From assembly GCA_016081115.2 (NCBI GenBank), contig JABTTQ020000117.1, positions 97,737-161,736 of the forward strand: a stretch of DNA of 64,000 nt, in the 5' to 3' direction. Below are positions 20,921 to 32,762 of the stretch, one piece after another. Below the pieces are notes generated by a model. The model had not been told where the DNA came from and made no database searches. It saw only the letters and a program-made list of their open reading frames with translations. Within the stretch, counting starts at the first letter, position 1. Every line of letters starts with the position of its first letter. The DNA is from Rehmannia glutinosa (Eukaryota > Streptophyta > Magnoliopsida > Lamiales > Orobanchaceae). Position numbers and translations under genes: made by a program.

Positions 20921-23900
20921 TGTCACACCCCAATTCTAAATAACTACAGAAATACCATAAATACTTATCAGAGTAATCTCCGAAAATCCATATGCTAAGG
21001 CTTTAAGCAATATCTAAGATGCAAAACACATCTAAAATATACATACAACGGAAGTCTCAACGATAACCGAAGCCAAAATAGCAGTACTATTATTATTAAT
21101 ACAACCACAAAAGGTTTATCAAACGAAATATTATTGCCAAGACGTTCGAGGATCCTAATGAGGTTCTCAGCCAAATGGAATCATTCTTGTTTCGGATATT
21201 CCTCTTCGAGCTCCTCATCAGCTATATTACATGTCTCTGAAAATTTTTATAAAGCTGGTGGGGTGAGCTAAACCAGCTCAGTGGATGGGTGCATGTGTGC
21301 AAGTGTGGTTCAGTTTTACAAATTATGATTGTACAAATTTTAATCTAATTGCATTGAAATATTTCTTTTAAGTTTTAAAAAGGAAGATTTTTATGCTCAA
21401 ACATTTATGAGCCGCTGTTTTAAAAGCAGTTTCACATAGTGTAATAATGCAAGACATTCATGAACGGTGGAGTGCACCATGTGCCACACCTCAATAGATT
21501 CAAGCAATATCAATCAATCACATTCACGAGCAACGAAGTGCTACGAAGCAATTGTGTTGATCGGGCATCAATTCTTCCGTTTCGCCTTATAACTACCTAA
21601 TTTCACGATTTGGCGAATCCACAAGCAACCTTATACCGTACCTACGACCCACTTCGCCGTCGGATACACCGTCCTTGGTGATGGAATTAGGACCAAGGAG
21701 GCGGACAAACCGCAGCACCGCTTCGATCTAGATACAACCACTCCCCACTGCAAATTTGGGCCCGACTCAACCACATAAATATGATAATGCACCAATTATT
21801 TAAAATAGAATGTTCATAGGTCAAATACATATATTAAGAGAATAATTATTCGCACACCGGAATGAATAAATTTAGCAATAACACTAAAAGACTTTAAGAA
21901 TTTATTCAAGCACTCTAAGATAGTAGAATAGCAACATGAAACAATACAATCTTTGTTTTTTATTGAAATTAGTAAAAGAGTCCCATATATATTTATTATT
22001 AAAATAAATGATAATTGAGCCTTTAAACTTCTTATTTCACAAATAACCTCAATAATGACTTTTTTAAAATTAAAAAACAACAACATTATTATATCATTGA
22101 GAGAAATCTGGACAGCCCCTAACTAGTTTAAAATTTCAAGAAAGCCCAATAATTTATTTATGTATTTTTTTTTTTTTGCAATTCAACCCCTAAACTTTTA
22201 TTAATTGCATCCAAAATGATAATCACTAAATCATCCAAAAATAAACTTCTCCCAGGTTATAAAAAATAGTCTATACATTTCCAGAATTTATTATATTGAC
22301 AAAACTCAATTTAAATAAAAACTTCTCAACATTTTCTCATTGTATCATTTATTCTTTTGCAAACCCCTTTTATAAAAACAAACCAAAAAAAAAGTCTTAG
22401 CACAAACACTGTTACACCTATACACACAAAAAGTTTCACACAATGACTCACATCAAATGAGTTTGCACAACACTAGACATGTATATTCTTTTGTCATTTT
22501 GTAAGAAGGATTTTTTTTTTTTTAAATTTGAAAAGCTATTTAACACCATCACCTCACACACTATACATACACATACCTGAAAACACATAGACAAAACGCA
22601 CATCACACAAAGTACCCCCATATCTGCAACTTTTCCAATAACCTTACAAAACAATTGATTACTTTTCAAGAACCCATTTGATGTCTACAAAAAAAAAAAA
22701 ACAAATTCGATCACCTTCATTAACAAAAAATATATCAACAATTTCATCCAACCAAAAGAAAAACAACTCCCTGTTTCAACAAGATTATCCAGAAAATCTT
22801 TAGAGAATCCAGAAAATATAGAAAATTTACGAATAAAAAAAAACCGATAGATGTTGATCAAAAACATATAAGCACATGATTATTCATCTTCTTAAAAAGC
22901 TCATTCCCTTACACACAATATTTTCACATACCAAAACCTGTCACACCTGAAAATTTTCATGATTTTGTTATTATTATTTTGAAGAAATAGTTGGATCACA
23001 CCTTCAAGTAGCTCAAATCTCAAATGACTAAACTTCCAGTACCAAGCTATCAAGTTCCTACAAAGTCCAATCCAAGAGTCACTTTGTGAATCTATACAAA
23101 CTAAAAAAAAAAAAATGACGATCCATTCATACCTTTAGAACCTTCAAATGATGGGAAGTCTAGAAATAAGTTTGCATGTACGATCAACCAAGAGATTCAC
23201 TCTTACCTCTTCTCCAATCTCACAATACTCTTACAATAGTCCTTCAAGATGTTGCTAAAATTGGTATTAATGTGTATAATAAGGTTGGACAAGGTAATCT
23301 AGAGGGATAGAGCAATAAAAGTTGAAGGAAAAGAAAGAAAAATTGAAACCCCTTCTTGGTAGAGTTCTCGGCAGATGAAGAGACAATGGTTTTTCACATG
23401 TTTCTGTTTGTTCTTTTGCAAAGTGAGATGACTTACTGTTCAATTACCACATTTATATAGAATTAGGCTGATGGGTTTATGGGTTTGTTTGGATAAGAAA
23501 TTGTAGGTAAAATCTTGTACCTAATTAAAAAGGTTAGATGTCACAAAATTTAAAATGTCAACTTGTGTTTCATTTTTTTTTTTTTTTTTTTGGAATTCTA
23601 ATACGGGAAAAGTTAGTAGTTCTAAGATTAATCCATTCTTCGGTTCGAATATTCTAAATGTCATAATTAATATCCATCAAATACTTAGTTCCAAATTTCT
23701 AAATGATCAAGCTTAATCTAGTTAACTAACATTACCAAAATATTCACTTAATATTTTTAAATTCTAAGATGCATCTCTCCAATACTAAAACGATAAATTC
23801 CTGCTCAATCACATAATTAAAATGTTAGAAAATAGTACAAAAGTAACATAATGGCATAATCACACTAATTATTATTATTATTATCATTATTATTATTATC

Positions 23901-23962
23901 ATTATTATTATTATTATTATTATAGTGATTATTGCAATATAGTCTGCATACGGGGTATTACA
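20921..23962. mobile_element. Solo-LTR-like element, TGTCACACC...GGTATTACA, 3.04 kb
   Basis: The element starts TGTCACACCCC after GGTAC (20916-20920) and ends GGGGTATTACA at 23962, followed by GGTAC (23963-23967). The ends form an imperfect inverted repeat with TG...CA, and the 5-base duplication is perfect. No second LTR, primer site or coding region is visible inside, so a solo LTR left by recombination is the best reading. The terminus resembles long LTRs of plant gypsy chromovirus (Del/Tekay-like) families, but that assignment is from memory of the terminal motif only. It holds an ATT microsatellite near its right end. Confidence 0.75.
23868..23934. repeat. (ATT)n microsatellite
   Basis: An almost pure ATT run with two ATC interruptions, just inside the right end of the solo-LTR-like element. 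Confidence 0.95.
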
Positions 23963-24066
23963 GGTACTCTTTAGATATTTGTATTGACTTATGTGTTATT
24001 TGACTCTCTAAAGTTTCAGGTAATTTTTTATTATGTAAAGGTATGAAGTTTTATATTTATTTACTA

Positions 24067-24690
24067 TCAATGAAACCTGTTTAATTCAAACTCGAATGTG
24101 TTTAAATTTTTTTTAGGTTTCTGAAGAATGTCTAGTTGGAAAAGGCTAAAGAATGTGCTCATGGGAATGATTCTTTTTTAGCTAGGCTTAGATTCTGTTC
24201 ATTTTTTTGGGCTTCTGTATTGCTCAAAGAAATGTTTTAGTTAAGTATTAATATTTATTCAGAAAATGTATGTTTCCTATACTTTGTATTTATGAATTGG
24301 AAATTAATTAATGTAATTTTTATACATTGTTAGGTGTTTTTTTAAGTATTTGAACAATTTGTACCACAATTTTTTAAATCAATGAAACCTGTTTAATTAA
24401 AACTCTGAACGTGTTTAATTTGTTTTCAGGTTTCTGAAGAATGTCAAGTTGGAAAAGGCTGAAGAATGTGCTCATGGTAATGATTCTTTTTTAGCTACGC
24501 TTAGATTTTGTTCATTTTTTTGGGCTTCTGTATTGCTCAAAGAAATGTTTTAGTTAAGTATTTATATTTATTCAGGAAATGTATGTTTCTTATACTTTGT
24601 ATTTATGAATTGAAAATTAATTAATGTAATTTTAATACATTGTTAGTTTTTTTTAAGTATTTGAACAATTCGTACCGTAAATTTTTAAAT
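24067..24690 (+). repeat. Two-copy tandem repeat of about 311 bases with an exon-like core
   Basis: Units start at 24067 and about 24377 with 'atcaatgaaacctgtttaa'. Each holds a short segment preceded by a pyrimidine-rich AG-ended stretch (clearest in unit 2, 'ttgttttcag') and followed by a possible GT donor, reading FLKNVKLEKAEECAHG in unit 2. The rest is AT-rich. This looks like a tandemly duplicated small exon with its introns, similar in style to the RPA1-like last-exon array, but I do not recognise the peptide. Confidence 0.65.
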
Positions 24691-26144
24691 TAATATTAAC
24701 ATTTTTTTTATTGTCAAGTGGTTTTTTTATTTTTAGAGTCTTCTCTTGAATTAAACAAATAGCTCCATAAGTTTTCAATAATTATTTTTTAAATAATTAT
24801 TGAGATAGATAATACTAATTTATCTGTATATATAAATTGAAGACTATTTTAACCAACATGATTCCACTACAATCGTGTTATAAGATCAAATAATTTTTTA
24901 TTTTGAGAGTCTTCTTTAGAATAAAACAAATAGCTCTATAAGTTTTCAATAAAAATTGAAGAATCTTATAACCAACAAGATTCCACTACAATCTTTTTGT
25001 AGGGTCAAGTGGTTTTTTATTTTAAGTCTTCTTTAGATTATTCTTATCATATAAATAATCGCAAAAATTTCATAACTCAAATCTATTTGTTTATATTAAA
25101 AATATTCTGGACATGAAAAATAAGCACATTGATTTAAAGAATACGAATAAATATCATAAAAGGGTAAGACACAACACAATTATCTTGAAATTAGATATAT
25201 TTTCAATATTTTTTTAATAAATTATATACCATATTATGCACGTTTGTAAGTGTGAATTATTACAAAGAATTCTACATGATTAGAAGATGCATACCCATTT
25301 TTTATATATAATTTTTTGAGATAAACAGAATTCAGACCTAACAAAAACTAACACCAGTCAATAAAAAAAAAAAAAAAAATTGGATTTATATAAAACTATT
25401 ATTTGATGAAACAAAAAATAAACACCAATAAATGGAACTACATTTACATAGAACCTACATCTGCTGCAACATTCTTTTAATAAACTATTATTTTTTAAAA
25501 TATGGAGATTTGTTTATCTTTATTAGTTCTGTAAATATACTAAAGTAAACAAAGATACCATTTATTTATATTAAAGATAACATTCTGCTGAAATACTTTT
25601 TGAGATTTTATTTATATGTTTGCAAACTATTTTTCTTGGTCGGACTATATCTTAATATCTTAATTAATAATGATGGTAAAATATAGCAAATTGCCTTATG
25701 ATTTACAAAATCTTCAGATTTTCAATATTTCACATGCCTAATATACTTCTTAAGTCAAACTTTATTCATGTATTTCAGTATAAAGATTTTACAAAATCGG
25801 ATTCAATATACTTTAGAAATTCCGCCATTAAATTAAATGCACATACCAAAAACATAATTATTTTCATTTTATAAAGAGTTCTCAGAATTTTATTCAACAC
25901 ACTTCATTATTATCTCACAAAGCAAAATATACCGAAAAATATCACACAGTTTGATCAACTGTTATTATAATTTAACACTTATAAGATAAGAAAAAATATC
26001 CTATTTGCCACAATAAGGAAGCTTATAGGTCACAATATAATTAGCAATAAACGCAACATTGCTAGTGTATATGACCAAGGTAATATCTGTTTTAAGCTTT
26101 TTTGAATGATTTAAAAATCTTCCTTGTTTGCATATTAGTTCATA
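24691..26144. other. AT-rich DNA with three-unit imperfect repeat
   Basis: No gene. Units with 'ttttattttgagagtcttctt...acaaatagct...taagttttcaata' begin near 24714, 24882 and 25004. They include 'aaccaacaagattccactacaat' (seen as parts: aaccaaca.gattcc and ccactacaatc) twice. The remainder to 26144 shows nothing recognisable. Confidence 0.6.
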
Positions 26145-26481
26145 TTTCACTACAACATAAATGACATTAGATAACAATCAAAAAATGTTACCTAATGACC
26201 ATAAAATGTTACTATAGACAATAGGTAGCATTTTTATGGTGCTGCACTTGCCCGTGCTACCTATAGTCTAAGGTATCACTTTTAGTGGCTTTTAGTGACA
26301 CTTTTTCTAAGTGTTACATTAAGTTTTCTATTGGTAACACTTTGAAAAAATATTTCGAAAGTGTTACATATGAATCTTATGTAACACTTTTTTGTAACAC
26401 TTTTAAAAAAATACTTCTAAAGTGATACATATGAATCTTATGTAAGACTTTTTTGAAGACTTCGTAGAAATACTATGTTTT

Positions 26482-26555
26482 GCCACCAAGTAGATTCGAA
26501 CCCACGACCTATTATGTATGGAAGTGGCAATTTGCCATTAAGCTAAGTTGATTCT
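26482..26555 (-). other. tRNA-like sequence with A and B boxes inside the CACTA element
   Basis: On the minus strand, TAGCTTAATGGC (26534-26545) resembles an RNA polymerase III A box and GGTTCGAATCT (26492-26502) a B box, 31 bases apart, as in a tRNA gene. The flanking bases do not form an acceptor stem. It is best seen as a tRNA-derived relic or SINE head and not a working tRNA. Confidence 0.5.
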
Positions 26556-26590
26556 TATTACAACTTTTGCTTTGTCTTATATATACACAT

Positions 26591-26630
<40 letters not shown>
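26591..26630. repeat. (CA)n(TA)n microsatellite
   Basis: CA run followed by TA run inside the CACTA element. Source of a low-complexity open frame. Confidence 0.95.
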
Positions 26631-27711
26631 TATATGTATATATAATATATTTTATATAATAAAGATTATATTTTATAATATATGTATTAAATTATATTAT
26701 ACATTGTATATATCAAATTTTATATTGTATAGTATATAGTTTGAAAATCATATTATATTATATATTAAAGGACACAATAAATTTAAAATATCAAAAATAT
26801 ATAAAATAAATTTACCGACTGATAAATATTCAATCGGTAAAAACAAAAAAAATATATAAAAATATAAAATTAATTTACCGACAGATAAAAAAGTTCTAAT
26901 AGTAAAAAATTAAATAATAAAGAAAATAACGAAAAATAATTTACCGACGGAAAAAATTCCTAAGTAATTACCGACAACATCAATTTTCATTGGTAATTTT
27001 TTTAAAAAAGTAAAAAAATAAAAAAAGGTTTAACGATGAAATTGGTCCCCGTTAATAAAAATTAAAAAATAAATAAATAATAATAATAAAATATATACAT
27101 GCGCATTTTCCGTCGGTATTAAGACGGAATTAATTGCCTTCGTAAAAAATAAAAAAATAAAAGCAAAACTAAAATACTTTGTAAAAAGAAAACAAAAATT
27201 CAGTTAAAAAAAACAGAGTACATGATGTCTACAATTTTTAGGTTTGGTGACATCAATTAATTAAATAAATCTTTGACATGATTTAATGATAGTTATATAA
27301 TTTTGTGTTACTAAAATATAGCTTAAAAAGTGTTACAATCAATAAAATATAGTATTGCCAAGAGTGCTTCTTAAATAATGTGATACCTATTTGCGTTACA
27401 AAAGAAATAACAAAAACAAAGTGATACTTAAAAAGTGTTACTTATATAAAAGTGTTACATATAATCGTTACATATTGATAAAAGTGTTACCTATTTGCGT
27501 TACAAAAGAAATAACAAAAAAAAGTGATACTTAAAAAGTGTTACTTATATAAAAGTGTTACATATAAGTGTTACATATTGATAAAGTGCTACAAAAGTGT
27601 TACATAAATATTGTAATGTAAAAAGTATTACAAACATGTGTTACATATGTACCTTATGTAAAAAGTGCTACAAAATTTGTGTTATCTAATGTCATTTATG
27701 TTGTAGTGTTT

Positions 27712-28533
27712 TATTTCTAATTATTCTGATTATATAGATATATATCAATAACTGAATCAATTTTCAATTTATAGTTTGATATAAAATACTTATCTTTAAA
27801 TGCCAAATTCTACGAGTAACGATTTTTTTGCACCAGGAATCATTAACGTTGAACCTGCATCAAATTAGAAAAAAAAAACAGTTAATAGTGATATATGTAT
27901 TTCATAAAACTAGTAAAAGCTTTAGATTGATGCAGGTTTTAAGTCACATATGCATAATCAATAAGTATATATCATTGGTATAATATATTGAAAATATTAT
28001 ACTTGTCTTTATATATGATGTCTTTCTCAACTGGTGTTCTTTTCAATGTATTCCCACATATCTACAACCTTTTTCAAAATAAATAAATAAATAAATAAAG
28101 ATTAGTTGCTGAAAAAATAATTAAACTATTCTAAATGAATGACAAAAACGAACTTATTTTTCCCTTATTTGTAGTAAAATACTTATCTTTAGGTCGAACC
28201 CTGCCATTATTGATTCTTTATCACCATTCATCATTATCATGAAACATGCATCAAATTAGGGAAAACACATTAGGTATTTTGAAAATATGAAAATTAATTT
28301 TCATATATAGAAACAGATCTCATAGAAAATGTACAGATATTTAACGGCAGATTACAAGTTGAAAATGAAACCCTAATCTTAATTTTTGCTGCCAAATTTT
28401 TTTTTAGAAAAATAGTAAAGATGTTTTAGGTAGATTTTGATATCCCAGATCTGAATATATATATCTTAACTTAGGTCTGAATCCTGGTATAAGAAATACA
28501 AATAATGAAACAAATATATATAAACACAAGTAT
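27712..28533. other. AT-rich DNA, no gene seen
   Basis: Two diverged copies of a segment with 'aaaatacttatcttta...' and 'catgcatcaaattag' or 'ctgcatcaaattag' lie near 27781-27870 and 28179-28262. Otherwise nothing is recognised. Confidence 0.55.
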
Positions 28534-29248
28534 TTATCTATACAGAGATAAACAAGATCTGGGAAAAAATGTGACTTATTAAAATTTTCTTTCAATGATT
28601 TCTAATAGGATTATTCAAACGTTTTTCTTTTGGGTACAAGAAACACAAATAACAAACAAATATATATAAATACAAGTATTTATCTATACAGGGATGAACA
28701 AGACCTGGAAGAAAAATGTGACTTATTAAATTTTTCTTTCAATGATTTCTAATAGGATTATTCAAACGTTTTTTTTTGGAAATCTCACTGATGTCCATCG
28801 AAAAAAATGTTACTAATTAATTTATCTTTTAATCGTATGACCCAGATTTGGAAAAAATGTTACTTATTAATTTTTATTTTAATGATTTCTAATAGGATTT
28901 TTCAAACGATTTTTTTTGGAAATCCCACTGATTTATGTCGAAAAACATCCATAATAATAGGAAATCAGGTACATATAACACAAATAATAACTATATATAT
29001 AAGCACAAGCATTTATCTTTCAACCCTATTTACCAGATCTAAAAAAAACACAAATATTATCGTTTAATCGTATGAACCAAATCTGGAAAAAAATGTTACT
29101 TATTATATTTTTAAAACAATTTTTTCTAATAGGATTTTTAAAATGATATTTTTTTAAATCCCACTGATTTATGTCGAAAAATGTCAAAAGTGCCAGAAAT
29201 CCACGTACATATAACACAAATAATGTGAAATAATAATAAAAAAAAAAC
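28534..29248 (+). repeat. Tandem-unit block (source or sister of 7884-8651)
   Basis: Collinear with 7884-8651, with the same imperfect units of about 140-190 bases. One stretch near 28805 is shorter than in the other copy. Non-coding. Confidence 0.85.
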
Positions 29249-30784
29249 AATTGTCTGGACCAGATCTGGATGTGAATGTGATTTATTCACATATTGTTTC
29301 GACAGATTTCAGATTAATATTTTCCACCGATTATTTGTTTGAAATCCTTTGAATCATTTTGAAAACTAACTTCAAAATGAATTTTAAGGATTTCATTAAC
29401 TAGTTAATAGGTGTTTTTTTTTTTTTTTTGGGGTCCAAATTTTGGTTTGAAATACCACATTCATTTCGAAACAAACTTCAAAATGAATATTCTGGATTTC
29501 ATTTTCATAGAACATGTATGTTTAATAATTTTCGGCTGATTATCTGAAGAATAAAACCAAAGTTTGGTTTTAGAATCGGCTGAAATCGGCGAAACGAGAG
29601 ATAGAGAGAGAGGGAGGCGCTGGGGATAGAGGGGGGTTTAGGGTTAGAATGCATAACACCCATCAAGTTTTTCAGCCTTTTTTTTTTCGGACCGTTGATT
29701 AAACACACGTGTGTCCTTATCGTGTGTTGTGTTTGACATGCAACACTACGGTATGACACGTTTCCAGCCCATCAGATGAAAAACAGACTTGGGCTTCAAT
29801 TGGACTTGGGCTTCAATTTTTAAGGCTTAACATTATTGGTTTATATGGGCCGAAAATTTTCTTCTGTTTTGGATTGGATAAGGATAAGGATTGATGTTGG
29901 GCCAATTATATAATAGTCCAAATAAGTAGGGAAAAGGACATAAATACCCTATTTTCCATACTCAATCCCTGCACAATGTTCATTTTCCGCTGATTTTGGA
30001 CAAAAATACCATTTTCCGCTGAATTTGGACAAAAATACCCATTTTCCACTGATTTTTGACAAAAATACCCATTTTTCGTTGATTTTTTTGCGTTGGTTTC
30101 TTTTTTGTTTCTTTGTTGTTTCAAACATATTTGTTGTTTCTTTGTTGTTTCATACCTGTTTCATTTATGTTTCTTATATGTTTCACTTAGCCAACTTTTC
30201 ATTGAATTCCACAGTTGCATAGAGAAAATCTCAGTTGTGGTATGCCACAATGGACAATGGGAAGAAAATAGAGAGTAGACCAACTTTGAAATAATAAAAA
30301 TATTGATTCCAATGGACTGCACATTCAGCACCCTAAATGAAATCCTGGAACAACAAATTCAATTCAGAAAATTTGAGCTTACTTGTCCATCATCGGCTAC
30401 GGGAAATGGACACGACTTCACTATCAGACCAAAAAGTACTTTGTATTGACTTCCAACATCGTAGAATTATTGAATGCATCAACTGTAGCGAGGAAAGACT
30501 TACTAGTAACAACTTTGCTAGAGTACGTGAGATCTTTAGTTCAAGATTAGACATTTAGACATCGAAATGAAGCAAAGATCAAACAATACAAACTTTTATC
30601 ACATGATCCCATGTTTTCAAGGATGACAAAAAAAAAAAAAAAGAAGAGTATATGGGGAAAAACTACACTATTTCTATAAATTTAAAAGCAATACAAACTT
30701 TTATCACATGATCCCATGTTTTCACATTTGTTTCTTACATGTTTCATTTATGTTTCTTACATGTTTCAACTGATTACATCATCA
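29249..30784. other. Non-coding region with promoter-like and repeat patches
   Basis: No convincing gene. 29590-29640 is a purine-rich GA stretch followed by a telomere-like 'tttagggttag' heptamer, as found upstream of plant genes. About 29975-30085 holds four imperfect 30-base units with 'gacaaaaatacccattttc'. About 30095-30190 and 30720-30770 repeat 'atgtttc' many times. Short frames here have no recognisable domain. Confidence 0.5.
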
Positions 30785-31008
30785 TTAAGATTTACATAAC
30801 AACAATTCTCTAAAATCATTAGGAAGTGGAGGTAGAAACTCAATGTCGTTGTCATCGCCATCACCATTTTGCAGCTTCAACTTAGCATGATTGTGAAGCA
30901 GATGACTGAGCCTTGCTTGTTCATTCTCTATCTCAAATGCTTCGATGCCCATAGCCTTCCCACCAATAAAGTGCTCGGCATAACAAGCAACAAAAAGTCC
31001 CACATTCA
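30785..31008 (-). pseudogene. Ulp1-like (C48) cysteine protease C-terminal fragment
   Basis: Downstream of an AG acceptor at about 31009-31010 the minus-strand frame reads NVGLFVACYAEHFIGGKAMG, then FEIENEQARLSHLLHNHAKLK and an acidic tail, ending at a TAA at 30785. This matches the C-terminal end of plant Ulp1/SENP-like proteases, where DCGxFVAxxAE carries the catalytic cysteine. Here the DCG position reads NVG, so the catalytic Cys is lost. Only the last exon is present. Such domains occur both in host SUMO proteases and in plant Mutator-like elements. The origin cannot be told from this piece, which is a captured or stranded fragment. Confidence 0.55.
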
Positions 31009-31510
31009 CTACAAAAGAAATAAAAAAAGATACACAGTCATATAGATAACACAACAAATCAAAAACAATAAAAAAGAATAAATAAATGGAAAATATATAA
31101 AAGAACAAAAGAAACATAAAAGAAACAACTTCGAAACAATATCGAAACAAACGAGAAACTTCAAATCACAAAATAATAAAAGAACACAGAAAAATCATGC
31201 ATCAACAACACATCTTCGAAATAAACCACGCAATCCGCCTGTAAAACCATACACATCTTTGAAACCCCACCCACCCTCAGCATCTCCATACCCACCGCCG
31301 GCGTGGCGGAGAATCGCGCGATCGATTCCAATAAGCACAAAATCCTATCATATCTAAAACGTACATAGTTTGCCATTGTGACATTTTTACAAAATTTATT
31401 TGCCAATTTATCCCCTTTTACCTTATTGTCCACACAACTATATTGCATATTTTCACAAATTTAACCTCAAATTGTGGGAAATTAGTTACCCCCAATTTTT
31501 TGCCTAATAA
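31009..31510. other. Spacer between two gene fragments
   Basis: AT-rich, partly intron-like DNA upstream of the Ulp1-like exon on the minus strand. A GC-richer patch at 31250-31330 gives a short unrecognised frame. Nothing else is supported. Confidence 0.45.
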
Positions 31511-31992
31511 TTAGTTGCATCCACTAGTGTCAAACCCTAATTTCCCACCAACAACATCATACACCACCTCCAATGTCTTCTGCTGAGTGTTACCGAAAAT
31601 GCCCACATCGCTCGCGTCTCTGTTTCCGGCGAATGCAAGGCACGCGATCGTCGAATTAACGGCAACAAATATCTCAGAGAGATCCAAATCGACTTTCAAA
31701 TTCCCGCCGAAGGTGAACGAAATGGTCGGAATGGTAATATTCGTGTATTTGCTGAAATCATAGAAAGTATCCAGAAAGGAATATGCCGGGCGCACTCGGG
31801 TACTCTTTCATCATCTGAAACGCGGCGCTCATCGCGGTGTACGCCGAAGAAGAGGCGGGTTATCACCGTGCCGGAGTCGATAATGGTGCCGGCGGTTTGA
31901 AAAACCGATTGGCCTATGGATAATTGCCGCCCGCCCACGGATATATAGATAATGTCGATGAAGTAGAAAGATGTGCCCTGTAAGCTGATCAA
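31511..31992 (-). pseudogene. Plant aspartyl protease (nepenthesin/CND41-like) C-terminal fragment
   Basis: The minus-strand frame includes GTSFYFIDIIYISVGGRQLS and GTIIDSGTVITRL, with the second catalytic DSGT at 31867-31878. After a frame change near 31800 it continues FLDTFYDFSKYTNITIPTIS, CLAFAGNRDASDVGIFGNTQ and ends EVVYDVVGGKLGFDTSGCN with TAA at 31511. This is the C-terminal lobe of the A1 family of secreted or plastid plant aspartyl proteases (At5g10770-like). The N-terminal lobe, with the first DTG site, is absent. At least one frameshift separates the two lobes' remnants. Its codon use is more GC-rich than its surroundings, as for a host gene piece carried into a transposon. Confidence 0.75.
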
Positions 31993-32569
31993 ACAGCCTG
32001 ATTCTCAACTCGCAGGGCTGCTGGACATGTTCTGCACCAAATTCATCGAAGTTTGCAGCTGGGGTAAAAAACCTGATAAGAAAAGTAAAAGGGTGGGTAT
32101 ATTTGGGAAGTTTAGGACCGGATGGGGTAGATTAGTGATAGGGTGGTATTTTTGTCTTTTTTTCAAAAATCAGAGTATTTTGTGGTATTTCCTCAAATAA
32201 GTATATGTATTTGTGCTTATCAATTTTTTACAATTAATTATATATATGTATTTACATTATATATGTATTTAAGTTATTATTATATATATTATATATTTCT
32301 GCCATATATGTTAATTAACTATAATATATTCTATTTACATGATGGCATTTTTATTACAAGGTATTAGGCGCTTTTATAAAAAAAAATCAAATACAAATAT
32401 TATTATTATTTTATTTAATACAAAAATCGAATACAAATACAAATACAAAATTTGAATATAAATATATCTTAATTTGTTTATTATTTTGTACATAGATATT
32501 ATTATATTATTATAATTATTTTATTTAATATATAATCATTTTATTAGTTTGATTTTAATTAATTTTTTA
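31993..32569. other. AT-rich spacer before the Helitron gene
   Basis: Positions 31993-32080 may continue the aspartyl protease fragment in weak form on the minus strand. 32200-32560 is almost pure A/T with no feature. Confidence 0.45.
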
Positions 32570-32731
32570 GGAAATATAACACTATCTGAAAGGACGTCTT
32601 TTGAAAAAGGCTCATCAAATACAATGGTTTATCCATTTTCCAACAGTCCGCTTAGTGATCTCACAAATGGTATGTTCAGTAATATTTTTATTTCTTTTTT
32701 TGTAGATAAAATGAATTATACTTTTAAATTC

Positions 32732-32761
<30 letters not shown>
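32732..32761. repeat. (AAT)n microsatellite
   Basis: Pure AAT run in an intron-like part of the Helitron gene. Encodes a poly-Asn tract only by accident. Confidence 0.95.

Positions 32762-32762
<1 letters not shown>

Larger units (their letters stand above)
18600..22960 (+). repeat. Large duplicated block, copy 2 (matches 3026-7402)
   Basis: Collinear with 3026-7402. Here the block is in a fuller context: it continues leftward into the RPA1-like exons and rightward to the intact right end of the solo-LTR-like element at 23962. This suggests copy 2 is the source and copy 1 the derivative. Confidence 0.92.
26148..27708. mobile_element. Non-autonomous CACTA (En/Spm-type) transposon
   Basis: Perfect 29-base terminal inverted repeats at 26148-26176 and 27680-27708, starting CACTACAACATAAATGAC, are flanked by a TTT target duplication (26145-26147 and 27709-27711). 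Many subterminal copies of AGTGTTACA in both orientations match the transposase-binding repeats expected in this superfamily. At 1561 bases with no transposase frame it is a deletion-type or non-autonomous element. The middle (about 26810-27130) holds several 'taccgacgg/ccgtcggta' motifs from another plant repeat family, perhaps a nested insertion. Perfect inverted repeats imply fairly recent activity. Confidence 0.95.

Noticed and set aside
26548..26739. Plus-strand 63-codon frame with THTHTHT and IYIYIY tracts
   Set aside because: Microsatellite inside the CACTA element.
26810..27130. Inverted 'taccgacgg' and 'ccgtcggta' motifs as a separate nested transposon
   Set aside because: The motifs are known from plant repeats, but I could not find clear terminal repeats or a target duplication inside the CACTA, so no separate element is called.
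29505..29759. Minus-strand 84-codon frame with basic N-terminus
   Set aside because: Runs through a GA-rich and telomere-motif stretch typical of plant upstream regions. No domain recognised.
30025..30278. Cys/Phe-rich plus-strand frames (FLFLCCFKHICCFFVV type)
   Set aside because: Translation of a 'tgtttc' repeat. Low complexity.
30337..30558. Plus-strand 73-codon frame of ordinary composition
   Set aside because: Looks less repetitive than its neighbours, but I recognise no domain, there is no partner exon, and it is short. Not called as a gene.
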